From Candidatus Heimdallarchaeota archaeon (GTDB taxonomy: Archaea > Asgardarchaeota > Heimdallarchaeia > JABLTI01): a DNA stretch of 64,000 nt. Position numbers and translations under genes: made by a program. Position 1 is the first letter of the stretch, and each line of letters opens with the position of its first letter. The notes beneath the pieces are model-generated. The model was not told the origin of the DNA, did no database searches, and was given only the letters and a program-made list of their open reading frames with translations. Positions 1-9,366 of the stretch are shown one piece after another. Where the stretch lies: assembly GCA_019056785.1 (NCBI GenBank), contig DXJV01000068.1:1-64000 (forward strand), read 5' to 3'.

Positions 1-42
1 TAAGGACGGGTGTTATGCTGTTGCACCTGAAACTTGATTGTT

Positions 43-1640
43 TTAGCAATATAATAAATGCTTTCGGAATATTTTCTTAGGAGTGATTTTTCTCTTTTCG
101 CAAAAGAAACGGCTAATACCAGATATTATGAGTATGGCAGCTTCTCCAGCGCCAATTGCAATTGCTGTTGCAAGGTTTAGTTTTGGCTCTTTATTGATAT
201 CACTTTCAATGATTAATTCTGTCCAGTTGTCTCCCCCAGTATCGATTTCACAGCTGAGGGTTGTCCGACTTTGATTGTTTTTATCTGGTTTCCCTTCCAG
301 ACTATTTCATCATTGACAACATGCTTTGCGGTCAGATTCACCGGCAAGCTTGCACTTGCTGCTGTAGTGGCATTAATGACTACCTTGATTTTCGGCGCAC
401 CGTTCTTATTTACAGGTATACTCATTGTAGGGATTTAATAGTGCACGTTCCTAGGATGAGTGTATCGATGAATTCTGCTCCAGGGACGCCCATCTCTATA
501 CCCATGGTAAAAGGTTCGCTCGATAAAATAACCTAGATCGATCATTCATCGATTGTGCCGAGAAGGAATAACAAGTGGATTCATTTCGAATGCGACCAAA
601 CAGCTCGCGACCCTTCGTAAGATTCAATGCTAATTCTGTGGCAAGTATCGAGGTGTAATCGTCGAATATCGCTTTAAAATGTATTATCTCTCCAGTTGGG
701 GAGGTGCTCGAGATCATTTTTCTTAAATCGAATAATGCCACTGAAGGCCATTGCGCATTACTCCCATACTTTCTCTGGCGGATAACGTACGGGGTCCATT
801 GCCGCATCAAAGCCTACTTGTGCTAACTCCAGAGGTGTCATGGAAGTGTCTCGGCTCAAAGCATAAAGGATGCCCCTTGAATGGTAGGACGCCAAGCCAC
901 TTTGCATTGTTTCCCCGGCAACAGCAAAATCCACTAGGTCTGCTAGTTCCCACATAACTTCGAAGGACCCCCTGAACAGGTGTCCAGAAAGAGCACATCC
1001 ACCCCACCAGTTACCGAGAGTGCTGTTCTTATTTCTCCAACAGTTAGGCAATCGCCTAAAGCGTAGTCATAGTAGGATGTGGGGCATGATAGTCATAACA
1101 AAAGCCTGCATAACCCATTCCATGGTCAGCCAACACCAGAGCATAGTTGTTTGCCGGGAAATGATTTTTTGTATAATCAATATAGTTTGTGAGCGTAACA
1201 TAACTGTCCATATTCGTCTGCCCCCAATCTGCCAACAAATAATAGCCATTTGCCTGTATACTGAAGAGACTTGCATGACCATAGGGGTTGCTTACAGTAT
1301 AGGGATAGTTATAAAGGACAATAACATTCAAATCATTTTTAGGACCGGGCAAAAGATCATATGCCTGGAGGGAGGTTAAGGTGTTTGCCAAAGCAGTGTG
1401 AATAAAGTTGCGCTATTATCTAAACTCGAGGTGACATTATGTTCCCTTGTATCCGCACAGAAGTACAACACAACGGTCCAGTTTTTTCACAGCTCGCACT
1501 CGAGTGTCGGTTTGCTGTGAAAAGATCATAGCAGTATTTTCTGCAATTAAATTCATCAAGTTAAAACTCGAGATTAAAAGAATAAGCCCAAGAGTAACAT
1601 TCCTTCTGTATTTTTCTTTCAATGATGATCGCATCCACAA
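43..1640 (-). pseudogene. Clostripain-like (peptidase C11) secreted protease, multiply frameshifted
   Basis: No single frame is open, but consecutive pieces read as one C11 peptidase. The N-terminal piece (1640 to 1437) has a signal-like hydrophobic stretch and ends in CVVLLCGYKGT. The piece from 1391 to 1056 carries the catalytic-His region ALVLADHGMGYAGF. Around 1000, another frame gives DVLFLDTC, the catalytic-Cys motif, and the frame from about 980 to 758 continues with FEVMWELADLVDF and DTSMTPLELAQ, typical of clostripain. Further pieces cover 810-496 and 425-213. The last frame, about 260 to 43, holds a C-terminal membrane anchor followed by a basic tail. At least five frame changes are needed, so this is a pseudogene rather than one indel error. 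Family assignment rests on motifs seen; the order of events is inferred. Confidence 0.75.
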
Positions 1641-1784
1641 AAAGCATTCCTAGTAATTAGTGCTGTTTTTTTCCCACTTAAACTTAGCTAAAAAAATTTA
1701 GCCATATTAACTTAACGGCATTCAAAAGCGGCTTGTTGCCTATGTAATTGTTGTCTTGTCTTGGCCGCTTCAAAACGATGGTTC

Positions 1785-1871
1785 TTACAAGGTTCGAGGA
1801 AAGACAGTGGCTCTCACAACCTCTACTAGGTCTTTAACCAAGGTAATTCTTGTTTTAATGTCGTCACTCAT
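1785..1871 (-). CDS. 28-residue ORF overlapping the end of the ABC-2 permease gene
   Basis: An ATG lies across the permease stop codon in an ATGAGTGA overlap, the arrangement of translationally coupled genes, and opens 28 codons beginning MSDDIKTRITLVKDLVEVV and ending at TAA. The peptide looks like the amphipathic start of a larger protein. Beyond the stop I find no continuation in another frame. It may be a truncated third or fourth gene of the exporter operon, a genuine miniprotein, or chance. Function unknown. Confidence 0.25.
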   Translation of the reverse strand: MSDDIKTRITLVKDLVEVVRATVFPRTL

Positions 1872-3114
1872 TTTTAATGTTCGTTAAAATTACGCCAATA
1901 ATAAAGAAGCCAATGCCAAAAGCAAAACTAATGCCAATATTGTACCATGCTAGAGAGACATTCTTGGTTATCATTGTTGCCCGTAACGCATCGATTATAT
2001 AAGTGAGGGGGAGCAACTTGGAGATGACATTCACCCCAGCTATTCCTGAGACATCAAAAAAGGCTCCGCAAAGGAACATCATTGGAAACGCGAGGAAGTT
2101 TGCTGCAGCAGTAGCAGCGTCTGGGTTCTTAACAAACCTGGAACCTATCATTCCAAGGCCAGTGAACCCAAGGACTCCTGCGATCAAAATGGGTATCATT
2201 TTCCAATCAAGAACTTCAATAATCCACGCCGCCTTGCCAAAAGGGACTTTAAAGAACAACCAGCCAAAAATCATTATTGCTGCGGTTGATATTATCGCCA
2301 AAAACCCTTGCCAAACTGTTTCACCGGTCACGAGTTCAGTTCTTGTCATGGGTGTAGAAGCTAATTTCCTAAAAAGGCCTGCATTCCGGAAAGAGCTATA
2401 GCGGTTAATAGTCCCCATGACTGCATTATTCATCAATGCAACACCAATGATTCCTGGCACCAAGAAGTCGAGATATTCAATTTTTTCCTCGAGATAGATG
2501 TCTATAGTCTCCATGTCGATGTGTGTCTCGCTTTCCCCTGCGAGGAACAAGTTAAAGCCGTAGATAACCTCTTTGATGATATTGTAAACTATTTTTGCTG
2601 ACTGGGAGTTTTCGTCCATGATTACTGTAAGGTTTGCACTTGTAGCGTTATTATAGACTAACATTGTAAAATTCGCAGGTATGACCAAGCAAAAATAGCC
2701 ATCCACTTCTTCTAGATACTTCCCTGGGTCAATGGGGATGGTATGTTCATCTAATAATGGGATATAGTGAAGGATAAAAAGTGGCTCACTGTCATTCGTT
2801 TCCATTGTTGCTAAAGTTGTTAGAAGCGTTTCTGTGAGATTTATTTCCATTCCTGGGGCAATTTCAAAGCCAGCATCAGGTTCAGCCTGAATATATATGG
2901 TGAAGCTATTCAGCGTCTGTGTATGCTCTGAGAAAATTGCTCCGAAGAGGAGAATCAATATCACAGGATAAGCGATCGCGAAAAAGATCGTTAAAGGTGA
3001 ACGACGAAAATCAATGAAGCTTGCGCTTACAAAACCGAACACTCGCTTGAAAAACATCGTAATGCTTGTCTTTAGTCCATCTTTGTTAGGTTTGTCCTTC
3101 TTTTGTGGAGCCAT
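1864..3114 (-). CDS. ABC-2 type transporter permease (second of pair)
   Basis: A 416-residue membrane subunit of an ABC-2 (DrrB/NatB-like) exporter. A cytoplasmic basic N-terminus is followed by one membrane helix (about residues 38-60), then a large extracytoplasmic domain of about 160 residues with several N-x-S/T sites. A C-terminal block of five hydrophobic helices contains FLVPGIIGVALMNNAVMG and the ABC-2 pattern RKLASTPMTRTELVTGE. It lies 13 bp downstream of a related permease and shares an operon with the ATPase at 4363-5313, so the exporter is probably an ATPase with a permease heterodimer. The substrate (drug, lipid or polysaccharide) cannot be told from sequence. Confidence 0.85.
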   Translation of the reverse strand: MAPQKKDKPNKDGLKTSITMFFKRVFGFVSASFIDFRRSPLTIFFAIAYPVILILLFGAIFSEHTQTLNSFTIYIQAEPDAGFEIAPGMEINLTETLLTTLATMETNDSEPLFILHYIPLLDEHTIPIDPGKYLEEVDGYFCLVIPANFTMLVYNNATSANLTVIMDENSQSAKIVYNIIKEVIYGFNLFLAGESETHIDMETIDIYLEEKIEYLDFLVPGIIGVALMNNAVMGTINRYSSFRNAGLFRKLASTPMTRTELVTGETVWQGFLAIISTAAIMIFGWLFFKVPFGKAAWIIEVLDWKMIPILIAGVLGFTGLGMIGSRFVKNPDAATAAANFLAFPMMFLCGAFFDVSGIAGVNVISKLLPLTYIIDALRATMITKNVSLAWYNIGISFAFGIGFFIIGVILTNIKNE

Positions 3115-3127
3115 CTTTTTTTCACCT

Positions 3128-4336
3128 TTAATCTTTTTTCCAGATTGTTAGCGCAGAGCCAAGTATAAAGAAAATCACTCCCATAGCAATTGTTATTCCT
3201 AATGGCAGCCAAACTTTTGGGAGTGTTGCTTCCAACATTGCGGCTCGCATTGCTTTCGCAATATAATAGAGCGGGAAAATTCTCGCGATTTGTTGTAAAA
3301 ATTCCGGCATGACCTCTGGGGGGATAATGGATCCTGAGAGAAACATCTGTGGGAAAACAAAAGCCAATGTTGCTGCAACAGCTCCTTCTGGGCTTTTAAC
3401 GAACCTGGCGATTATCAGCGCCAAACCTGCAAAAGTCATGGAACCGAAAATGAGGATCACAACATGCAACGGATGAATGGCAGACAGTTGAAACCCAAAA
3501 GCAATCACCCCCGTTAAGGCTGTTAACAAAGCAATGACAAGGCTGATAATAATCTGCCAAATCTCTTGAGCTAAAGCCCATTCCCATTTTTTCATCGGTG
3601 TAGCAGACATCTTGAAGATTATCCCATTTCTCCTTCCTTCTGCTACAGTGCTAACAAGGCCCATCATTCCTGAAGTGGAAAGAGTAACCATAATAATGCC
3701 GGGGATATAAAAGTCAATGTAACTTAACTCCTCTCGCTCGGGGGTGGTTGTTGTTATTATTCCAATTGAGGTTTCTATGTTAAAGAGTTGCGCATTCAGC
3801 TCTTTTAGGGCATTGTCAATTATCTTCATAACTTCCGTTGAGCTCGTGTATCCGGGGTCGTAATAGTACTGAACCAATGCTTTTGGTGCTGAAGCATTCA
3901 GCAAAGAGGCATTAACCATTGCTGACCAGCCTTTGGGGATGCGCAATAGATAGGCGGCGTTCTGTTCTTTCATCCAATTTTGTGGCAATATTTCTGAGGT
4001 GTTAAAATTAACTGGAATAAGCTTTATGCCGAGTGCTTCCCCCAAAGAATCATTGTTTAATCCCAGCTCTGTTAAAAGCTCTTGAGCAGGGTAGTAGGGG
4101 AGTGTTGCATTGCCAACTTGATAAGTGTCTTCATTTAAATAGGGAAGAGAATAGAGTGTGGTGGTTCCCTCGCCGGCAAAGAGGTAACCAAAGAGCAAAA
4201 TCATGATGATGGGATAAATGAAGGTGAAAAAAACAGCTGCAGGCGAACGCACCCAACCAAGACCGATCCTCGAGGTCTCCGCCCAAATACGCCGCAGACT
4301 AAGATAGATGTTCTTGAAGAATCGTCTCTTACTCAT
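3128..4336 (-). CDS. ABC-2 type transporter permease (first of pair)
   Basis: A 402-residue ABC-2 permease with the same layout as its downstream neighbour: a basic N-terminus, one helix (VFFTFIYPIIMILLFGYLF), an extracytoplasmic domain of about 170 residues and five or six C-terminal helices. The cytoplasmic loop has the family pattern NGIIFKMSATPMKKWEW. It starts at ATG, 26 bp after the ATPase stop, with a GGTG-containing site upstream. The two permeases are paralogous but clearly diverged, suggesting an obligate heterodimer. Transport role is well supported by family; substrate unknown. Confidence 0.85.
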   Translation of the reverse strand: MSKRRFFKNIYLSLRRIWAETSRIGLGWVRSPAAVFFTFIYPIIMILLFGYLFAGEGTTTLYSLPYLNEDTYQVGNATLPYYPAQELLTELGLNNDSLGEALGIKLIPVNFNTSEILPQNWMKEQNAAYLLRIPKGWSAMVNASLLNASAPKALVQYYYDPGYTSSTEVMKIIDNALKELNAQLFNIETSIGIITTTTPEREELSYIDFYIPGIIMVTLSTSGMMGLVSTVAEGRRNGIIFKMSATPMKKWEWALAQEIWQIIISLVIALLTALTGVIAFGFQLSAIHPLHVVILIFGSMTFAGLALIIARFVKSPEGAVAATLAFVFPQMFLSGSIIPPEVMPEFLQQIARIFPLYYIAKAMRAAMLEATLPKVWLPLGITIAMGVIFFILGSALTIWKKD

Positions 4337-4362
4337 CTCAACACCATCTCTTTGTCTCTCTC

Positions 4363-5313
4363 TTAGTCTTCATCACCACGCTCGCCAAGCAAGCGTTCTC
4401 CCGTCAAATTGAGGAATACATCCTCGAGGGATGGTCTTTGGGTGATGATGTCTCTATAGGGAACCTTCTCTTTCTCTAGAAGCTCTATAACCTCCGCTAT
4501 TTTGGCTTTTTTAGTAGAGATCATAACTTCTCCCTCAGCCGTTTCCATAGGACCGAGTTGAAACAATGTTCTGTGAATCAAGTCGCGCGTTTTGCTCGAG
4601 CTTCCTCGAACGATGATTTTATTCTCGCTTCCGTATTTATCGATCAGCTCTGCTGGGGAGCCAAGAGCAACAATTTTTCCCTTATGGATGATCGCCACAG
4701 TATCTGCCAAAACTTCTGCTTCTTCCATATAATGGGTGGTCAAAAAGACAGTCTTTCCTTTCTGTTTTAACCCCTCTATCACCGCCCAGGTTTCTCGTCG
4801 CGCTCGTGGGTCAAGGCCGGTGGTGGGTTCGTCTAGAAAAACAAGTTCAGGGTCATTCACAAGAGCAATGGCTATTCCCAAGCGACGCTGCAACCCTCCC
4901 GAGAGGTTTTTATACCGTTCCTTTGCTTTCTCCTCGAGGTTTACAAGAGCAATTAAGTCGTCAATCGGGAGATTTTTAGCATACATTCGACTCCAGAATT
5001 TCAGATTTTCTCTCACGGTAAGGTTTTGGTGTGTATTGAATTCTTGTGGTAAAGTACCAATCTTCTTTTTCAGTTGTTCTAAATCCTGTCTTTTATCAAT
5101 GTCATAACCGAGGACATATGCCTTCCCACTTGTCTTTGTCCGGACACCTTCGAGGATTTCCACGGTGGTTGTTTTGCCAGCGCCATTAGGTCCAAGGAAA
5201 GCAAAGACTTCTCCTTTCTTAACCTTCAGTGAAATACCATCAACCGCCACAACATTCTTGTACTTTTTAACTAAATCCTCTGTTATTATTGCGTGCTCGT
5301 TCTCCAGTTTCAA
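4363..5313 (-). CDS. ABC-2 exporter ATP-binding protein (DrrA/NatA-like)
   Basis: A 316-residue nucleotide-binding subunit powering the two ABC-2 permeases encoded just downstream. Walker A is GPNGAGKTT, the signature LSGGLQRRLGIA, Walker B LVFLDEPTTGLDPRARR and the switch histidine lies in FLTTHYMEEAE. The C-terminal 90 residues form the regulatory domain of the DrrA type, with the late PSLEDVFLNLTGE motif. The start is TTG: no in-frame ATG or GTG exists between it and the upstream stop, and GAGGGG precedes it at good distance. Operon order is ATPase-permease-permease. Confidence 0.92.
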   Translation of the reverse strand: MKLENEHAIITEDLVKKYKNVVAVDGISLKVKKGEVFAFLGPNGAGKTTTVEILEGVRTKTSGKAYVLGYDIDKRQDLEQLKKKIGTLPQEFNTHQNLTVRENLKFWSRMYAKNLPIDDLIALVNLEEKAKERYKNLSGGLQRRLGIAIALVNDPELVFLDEPTTGLDPRARRETWAVIEGLKQKGKTVFLTTHYMEEAEVLADTVAIIHKGKIVALGSPAELIDKYGSENKIIVRGSSSKTRDLIHRTLFQLGPMETAEGEVMISTKKAKIAEVIELLEKEKVPYRDIITQRPSLEDVFLNLTGERLLGERGDED

Positions 5314-5551
5314 TGGACGCCCCTCGATCAGTGGTTCTATTTCTGTTCTCTTATTTTTATTTTAAACATCAATAGTTTTTTTTACTGATTACCTTAATAA
5401 ACTGTTTCTTTTACGAATAGTTCTCTCTCCAAGCCCCCCTTTTTATGATATATTGGTTATTTTACCTTAGAAGAATTAAAAATGTTCAGTGAACAATCCT
5501 TTCCACTAATTACAACTCTGCTATTACGAAATTCCCTCGAGAGAACTTGTG

Positions 5552-5570
5552 AAAAAAAAGAAAGAAAAAG
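5552..5570 (-). terminator. T-rich terminator after the repeat surface protein gene
   Basis: Read on the minus strand, two T runs follow the stop of the repeat-protein gene by about 35 bp, as expected of archaeal oligo-T termination. No strong hairpin is evident. Confidence 0.4.
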
Positions 5571-5606
5571 CTGGGAAAGTGTCTTTCCCAAACTATTAGA
5601 GAGTGT

Positions 5607-8600
5607 TTAGGCTCGTTTTTTCTGCCGTTTTATTAATGCCCAGCCGGCAAGGCTCACTGTAATAAGGGGTATGATTATTGTTAGAAGTGTTGGCCCTGAG
5701 GAAGAGGTTGATGGTTGAGCAATGTCAATTTTATAGAACACGCCGCCGTTATTGTCTGTGGCTTTGTTATGTGCCACAGAATTGTCGTAGGCAACGATAT
5801 AGTACTCGATTGTATCTCCGGCATTGAACCGTCCCAGAGTGGCTTCATAGACATTTCCTCCTGTATTGGTCATGTTTACTAACATCCAGGAGGTGGTGCC
5901 AACCAGCCGGTAGAACAGCTGCACAAGTTGAATGCCGTTTGTATCGATAGCAACACAAGTGACAGTGATTAGATCATTTGCAATGGGGTTCTCAGGAGTG
6001 TGACCGAGAACATCAAGGGTGGGTGGTGTTGTGTCATCAGTTACAACTACAAAGGAATAATAATTCCCGGAGTTGTCTTCTATTGCAATATTTGCCGAGT
6101 CGGCGTTATCTTCGGCAAGTAGATAGTATTCAATTTCATCGCCATAACTAAATGGCCCTATTGTTGCCTGATAGTTTGTTCCTGCTACAAGGGTCATTTC
6201 CACGAGAATCCATTGTCCTTGATTCTTTCGATAGTAGAGTTTCACGGCGCTAATACCATTTTCATCTGTGGCATTACAAGAGATAACAACTGTTTGACCA
6301 TCCAAAGGTTCGGACGGTATATGGCTTATATTTTCAATTACAGGCGAGCCAGTATCAACAATAAAGAAGGAGGTGGTGGACCAATTACCCCAATTACCAG
6401 CGATGTCTCTTGCTCTCACATGCCAGAAATACGTGCCATCTGCAAGGGAGACCGCCGTGTAATAGGCAGTTGTTACATTGAGATTTATTACCAGACTCGA
6501 GTAGTCTTCAAACAAGCTTACCTGTATTTGGTATTCAACGGCATCCACAATTTCAGTCCAATCAAAGCTGACAGTTGAAGAGCTTGTAATCGACTCATTT
6601 ACCGGGTTTTCATTAACAGGCGTGGTTGGGACTGCGGTATCAACATGGAAGTGCCATACTGCACTCCATTCTCCCCAATTGCCTGCAGCATCTTGCCCAC
6701 GAACTCGCCAATAGTATGTACCATCGCTAAGCGTTGCCAGAAGATAACTGGTCTCAGTCGTTTGGATATTAACGATCAAACTCGAGAAATCAACGTCATT
6801 ATCCAATTGTAATTGGTAATTCACGGCTTCACTTAGAGTGTCCCAGTAAAGAGTGGGGGTAGAACCTAAGATAACATCATTGGCTGGCTCGTCCAGTGTG
6901 ACTTGTCCGGGCGCTACGGTATCAATTTCCAAATCCCAGACGGAACTCCAGCTGCCCCAGTTGCCTGCTGCATCACGAGCACGTACCCGCCAGAAGTAGG
7001 TGCCATCTGCCAATGTGCCTACAATATAATAAGCATTTGAGGTTGTAGAGGAAACAATGGGGCTTGAAAAGTCAGCATCATTATCCAGCTGGACTTCGTA
7101 AAGAGTTGCTCCTGTGACGGTGTTCCATTCTAACTGTGGTGTATTATCCATTATCAATGCATGGTTTGCGGGGGAAGACAAAACAGGTGCTGCTGGTGCA
7201 ACAGTATCAACTTCAAACGTACGTATTTCACTCCAACCGCCCCAGTTGCCGGCAGTGTCCCTGGCACGCACCCGCCAGAAGTAGGTGCCATCGCTAAGTG
7301 AACTTGTGGTATAGAAGAGATCGACAGTAGTGTCATCAATTATTGGACTTGAGAAATCAATGTTGTTATCAACCATAATCTGATAACTAACGGCAGTCGT
7401 TACAGCAAACCAACTTAAGGCAACAGTTGCATCATTTGTAACGGTGCCATTCACTGGCGCATCCAAAGTGACTGTTCCTGGTGGTGTGGCGTCAAGCTGG
7501 AAGGTCCAAACAACGCTCCAGCTGCCCCAATTGCCCGCAGCATCACGAGCACGTACACGCCAATAGTATGTGTCATCACTTAATGGCGAGGTGACTTGAT
7601 AATAAGTGTTACCCGTTGTCGTATCAATAATCGTACTTGAAAAGTCATTGTTATCATCGAGCTGGATTTGATAGATTGACGCACCTGTTACAAAACTCCA
7701 ATCAAGATAGGGAGTATCATCATTTATTAGTGCACTGTCACTCGGAGACACAAGGGTTGGTTGCCCCGGTGGGACAGTATCTACTACAAAATCCCAGATT
7801 ATACTCCAGCTGCCCCAGTTGCCCGCAGCATCGCGAGCACGAACGCGCCAATAGTATGGGCCATCACTTAGTGTTGAAGTGATTTGATAAGATGTCGCAC
7901 TGGTAGTTATATCAATAATGGTGCTTGAAAAATCGATATTATTATCAAGTTGGAGACGATAGAGATTTGCACCACCAACATTAGTCCAATCAAGCAATGG
8001 TGTGTTATCATTTATCCTTGCCCCGTCACTTGGAGAGACCACGCCAGCTTGACCAGGGGGAACAGTATCGATCTGGAAACTCCAAACACTGCTCCAGCTA
8101 CCCCAATTACCTGCAGCGTCCTGAGATCTCACCCGCCAGAAATAAATCTCATCAGAAAGGCTTGAAGTAGTGACATAGGTATTTGTTGTATAACTACTAA
8201 AGTCTGGGCTTGGAAAGGTATTTTCAGTATCCACTTGGATTTGGTATTGATATCCTCCTGAAGCAGCAGACCAAGTAAGGGTAGGAGTATTATCATTAGT
8301 AATTGCCCCATTAGATGGTGAAATCAATGAGGGTGTCCCCGGTGGTGTTGTATCCACTGTGAAATGCCAGGCAGCACACCAGCCACCCCAGTTTCCGGCA
8401 GCATCTCGGGCACGTACGCGCCAATAAAGGGTTGTATCGCCAAGAGTGGGGGTTGTATAAAAACTATTGCTTGTAGTAGTATCGATTATTGGACTTGAGA
8501 AATCGTTTGTATTATCAACCTGCACTTGATAAAGGTTCGCACCGGAAACGCTGTTCCAATCAAGTGTGGGGGTATTGTCGTTAATCAAGGCTCCATTTCC

Positions 8601-9182
8601 CGGTGAGACAAGAGTTGGTACCCCAGGAGGAACGGTATCAATAGTAAAACTCCAAACGTCACTCCAATCATACCAGATATCAAATTGATCCTTATAACGG
8701 ACACGCCAATAATAGGTTCCATCAGAAAGACTGCTACAAGTATATTGAGATGCGGCCGTTTGAGAATTAACGATTGGACTTGAAAAGTCGTTATCATTAT
8801 CTAGTTGAACATTATAGGTAATAAAGTCTCCTGTGACATCTTTCCAATCTAAAGTCGGAGTGGCATCATTAATTATTGCACCATTAGAAGGCGACAATAG
8901 AATAATTCCGGGAGCATCTTTTGGGGTGATCTCATAGAACCCAACGGGGGCAGGATTTGTTGTCAGCACCTTTGCTAAGAACTCGTTAATTTGCCCCTCT
9001 GTAAAACCCGCTGCGAGTAAAATTTGCCACAGCTCCAAAACAGAGAAGTTGTTTGTCATGTTACTTTCCATTTCAGTGCCTTGTTGCTTCCCAAGAGAGT
9101 TTACATAACTCAAAGAAGACAAGAAAAGAAAGCCGAGAGTAACAACAACAAAACATCTACTTTTGATTTTTCTTTTATTCAT
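5607..9182 (-). CDS. Giant cell-surface protein with nine fibronectin-III-like repeats and a C-terminal anchor
   Basis: About 1191 residues from the ATG at 9182; a TTG three codons upstream is also possible. A signal peptide (FVVVTLGFLFLSSLSYVNS) and a short helical segment precede nine tandem beta-sandwich modules of about 97 residues. Each carries TPTLDW, YQVQVDN, DFSSPI, WRVRARDAAGNWGxW and ends in a VDTxPP linker. Two Ig-like modules of a different type follow (VKLYYR...W near their starts, DEIEYYLLAEDN later). The C-terminus is a membrane helix (LLTIIIPLITVSLAGWAL) and a basic tail. No enzymatic motif is visible. Such proteins act as adhesins, stalks or envelope components. It stands alone, with a T-rich terminator downstream. 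Confidence 0.85.
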   Translation of the reverse strand: MNKRKIKSRCFVVVTLGFLFLSSLSYVNSLGKQQGTEMESNMTNNFSVLELWQILLAAGFTEGQINEFLAKVLTTNPAPVGFYEITPKDAPGIILLSPSNGAIINDATPTLDWKDVTGDFITYNVQLDNDNDFSSPIVNSQTAASQYTCSSLSDGTYYWRVRYKDQFDIWYDWSDVWSFTIDTVPPGVPTLVSPGNGALINDNTPTLDWNSVSGANLYQVQVDNTNDFSSPIIDTTTSNSFYTTPTLGDTTLYWRVRARDAAGNWGGWCAAWHFTVDTTPPGTPSLISPSNGAITNDNTPTLTWSAASGGYQYQIQVDTENTFPSPDFSSYTTNTYVTTSSLSDEIYFWRVRSQDAAGNWGSWSSVWSFQIDTVPPGQAGVVSPSDGARINDNTPLLDWTNVGGANLYRLQLDNNIDFSSTIIDITTSATSYQITSTLSDGPYYWRVRARDAAGNWGSWSIIWDFVVDTVPPGQPTLVSPSDSALINDDTPYLDWSFVTGASIYQIQLDDNNDFSSTIIDTTTGNTYYQVTSPLSDDTYYWRVRARDAAGNWGSWSVVWTFQLDATPPGTVTLDAPVNGTVTNDATVALSWFAVTTAVSYQIMVDNNIDFSSPIIDDTTVDLFYTTSSLSDGTYFWRVRARDTAGNWGGWSEIRTFEVDTVAPAAPVLSSPANHALIMDNTPQLEWNTVTGATLYEVQLDNDADFSSPIVSSTTSNAYYIVGTLADGTYFWRVRARDAAGNWGSWSSVWDLEIDTVAPGQVTLDEPANDVILGSTPTLYWDTLSEAVNYQLQLDNDVDFSSLIVNIQTTETSYLLATLSDGTYYWRVRGQDAAGNWGEWSAVWHFHVDTAVPTTPVNENPVNESITSSSTVSFDWTEIVDAVEYQIQVSLFEDYSSLVINLNVTTAYYTAVSLADGTYFWHVRARDIAGNWGNWSTTSFFIVDTGSPVIENISHIPSEPLDGQTVVISCNATDENGISAVKLYYRKNQGQWILVEMTLVAGTNYQATIGPFSYGDEIEYYLLAEDNADSANIAIEDNSGNYYSFVVVTDDTTPPTLDVLGHTPENPIANDLITVTCVAIDTNGIQLVQLFYRLVGTTSWMLVNMTNTGGNVYEATLGRFNAGDTIEYYIVAYDNSVAHNKATDNNGGVFYKIDIAQPSTSSSGPTLLTIIIPLITVSLAGWALIKRQKKRA
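6350..8940 (-). repeat. Nine tandem repeats of about 290 bp coding for FnIII-like modules
   Basis: At DNA level the segments encoding ARDAAGNWG and DTVPPG recur about every 290 bp. The plus-strand text CCCCAGTTGCC or a close variant appears in almost every unit, for example near 6957, 7241, 7813 and 8389. Units 2 to 7 are most alike. The outermost ones (first near 8900, eighth and ninth near 6850 and 6560) have diverged, the usual result of recombination in the middle of an array. Copy number could vary between strains or be mis-assembled. Confidence 0.8.
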
Positions 9183-9366
9183 AACTCTCAACTCTATCTA
9201 ATTAAAACCTGAGTCCATAAATAATAACTCGATAAAAATGATGGGTTCACCACCTTTAAAAAATTATTCAAATTAATTATGAATTGTATATCATTATTAT
9301 CCCTTTTTCTGGTCTGGAACTTGCTTTTTCGACAAAATGACGGGCTATTTCTTAAAGGTGATTTTG

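Noticed and set aside
2003-2401. Plus-strand ORF of 132 codons antisense to the ABC-2 permease
   Set aside because: Antisense shadow of a well-supported membrane protein gene.
6213-6578. Plus-strand ORF of 121 codons inside the repeat protein
   Set aside because: Shadow of a biased, repetitive coding region on the opposite strand; no ribosome site or recognisable domain.
6350-8940. Regularly spaced repeats as a possible CRISPR array
   Set aside because: Repeats are about 290 bp, coding, and correspond to protein modules; no short identical repeats with unique spacers are present.
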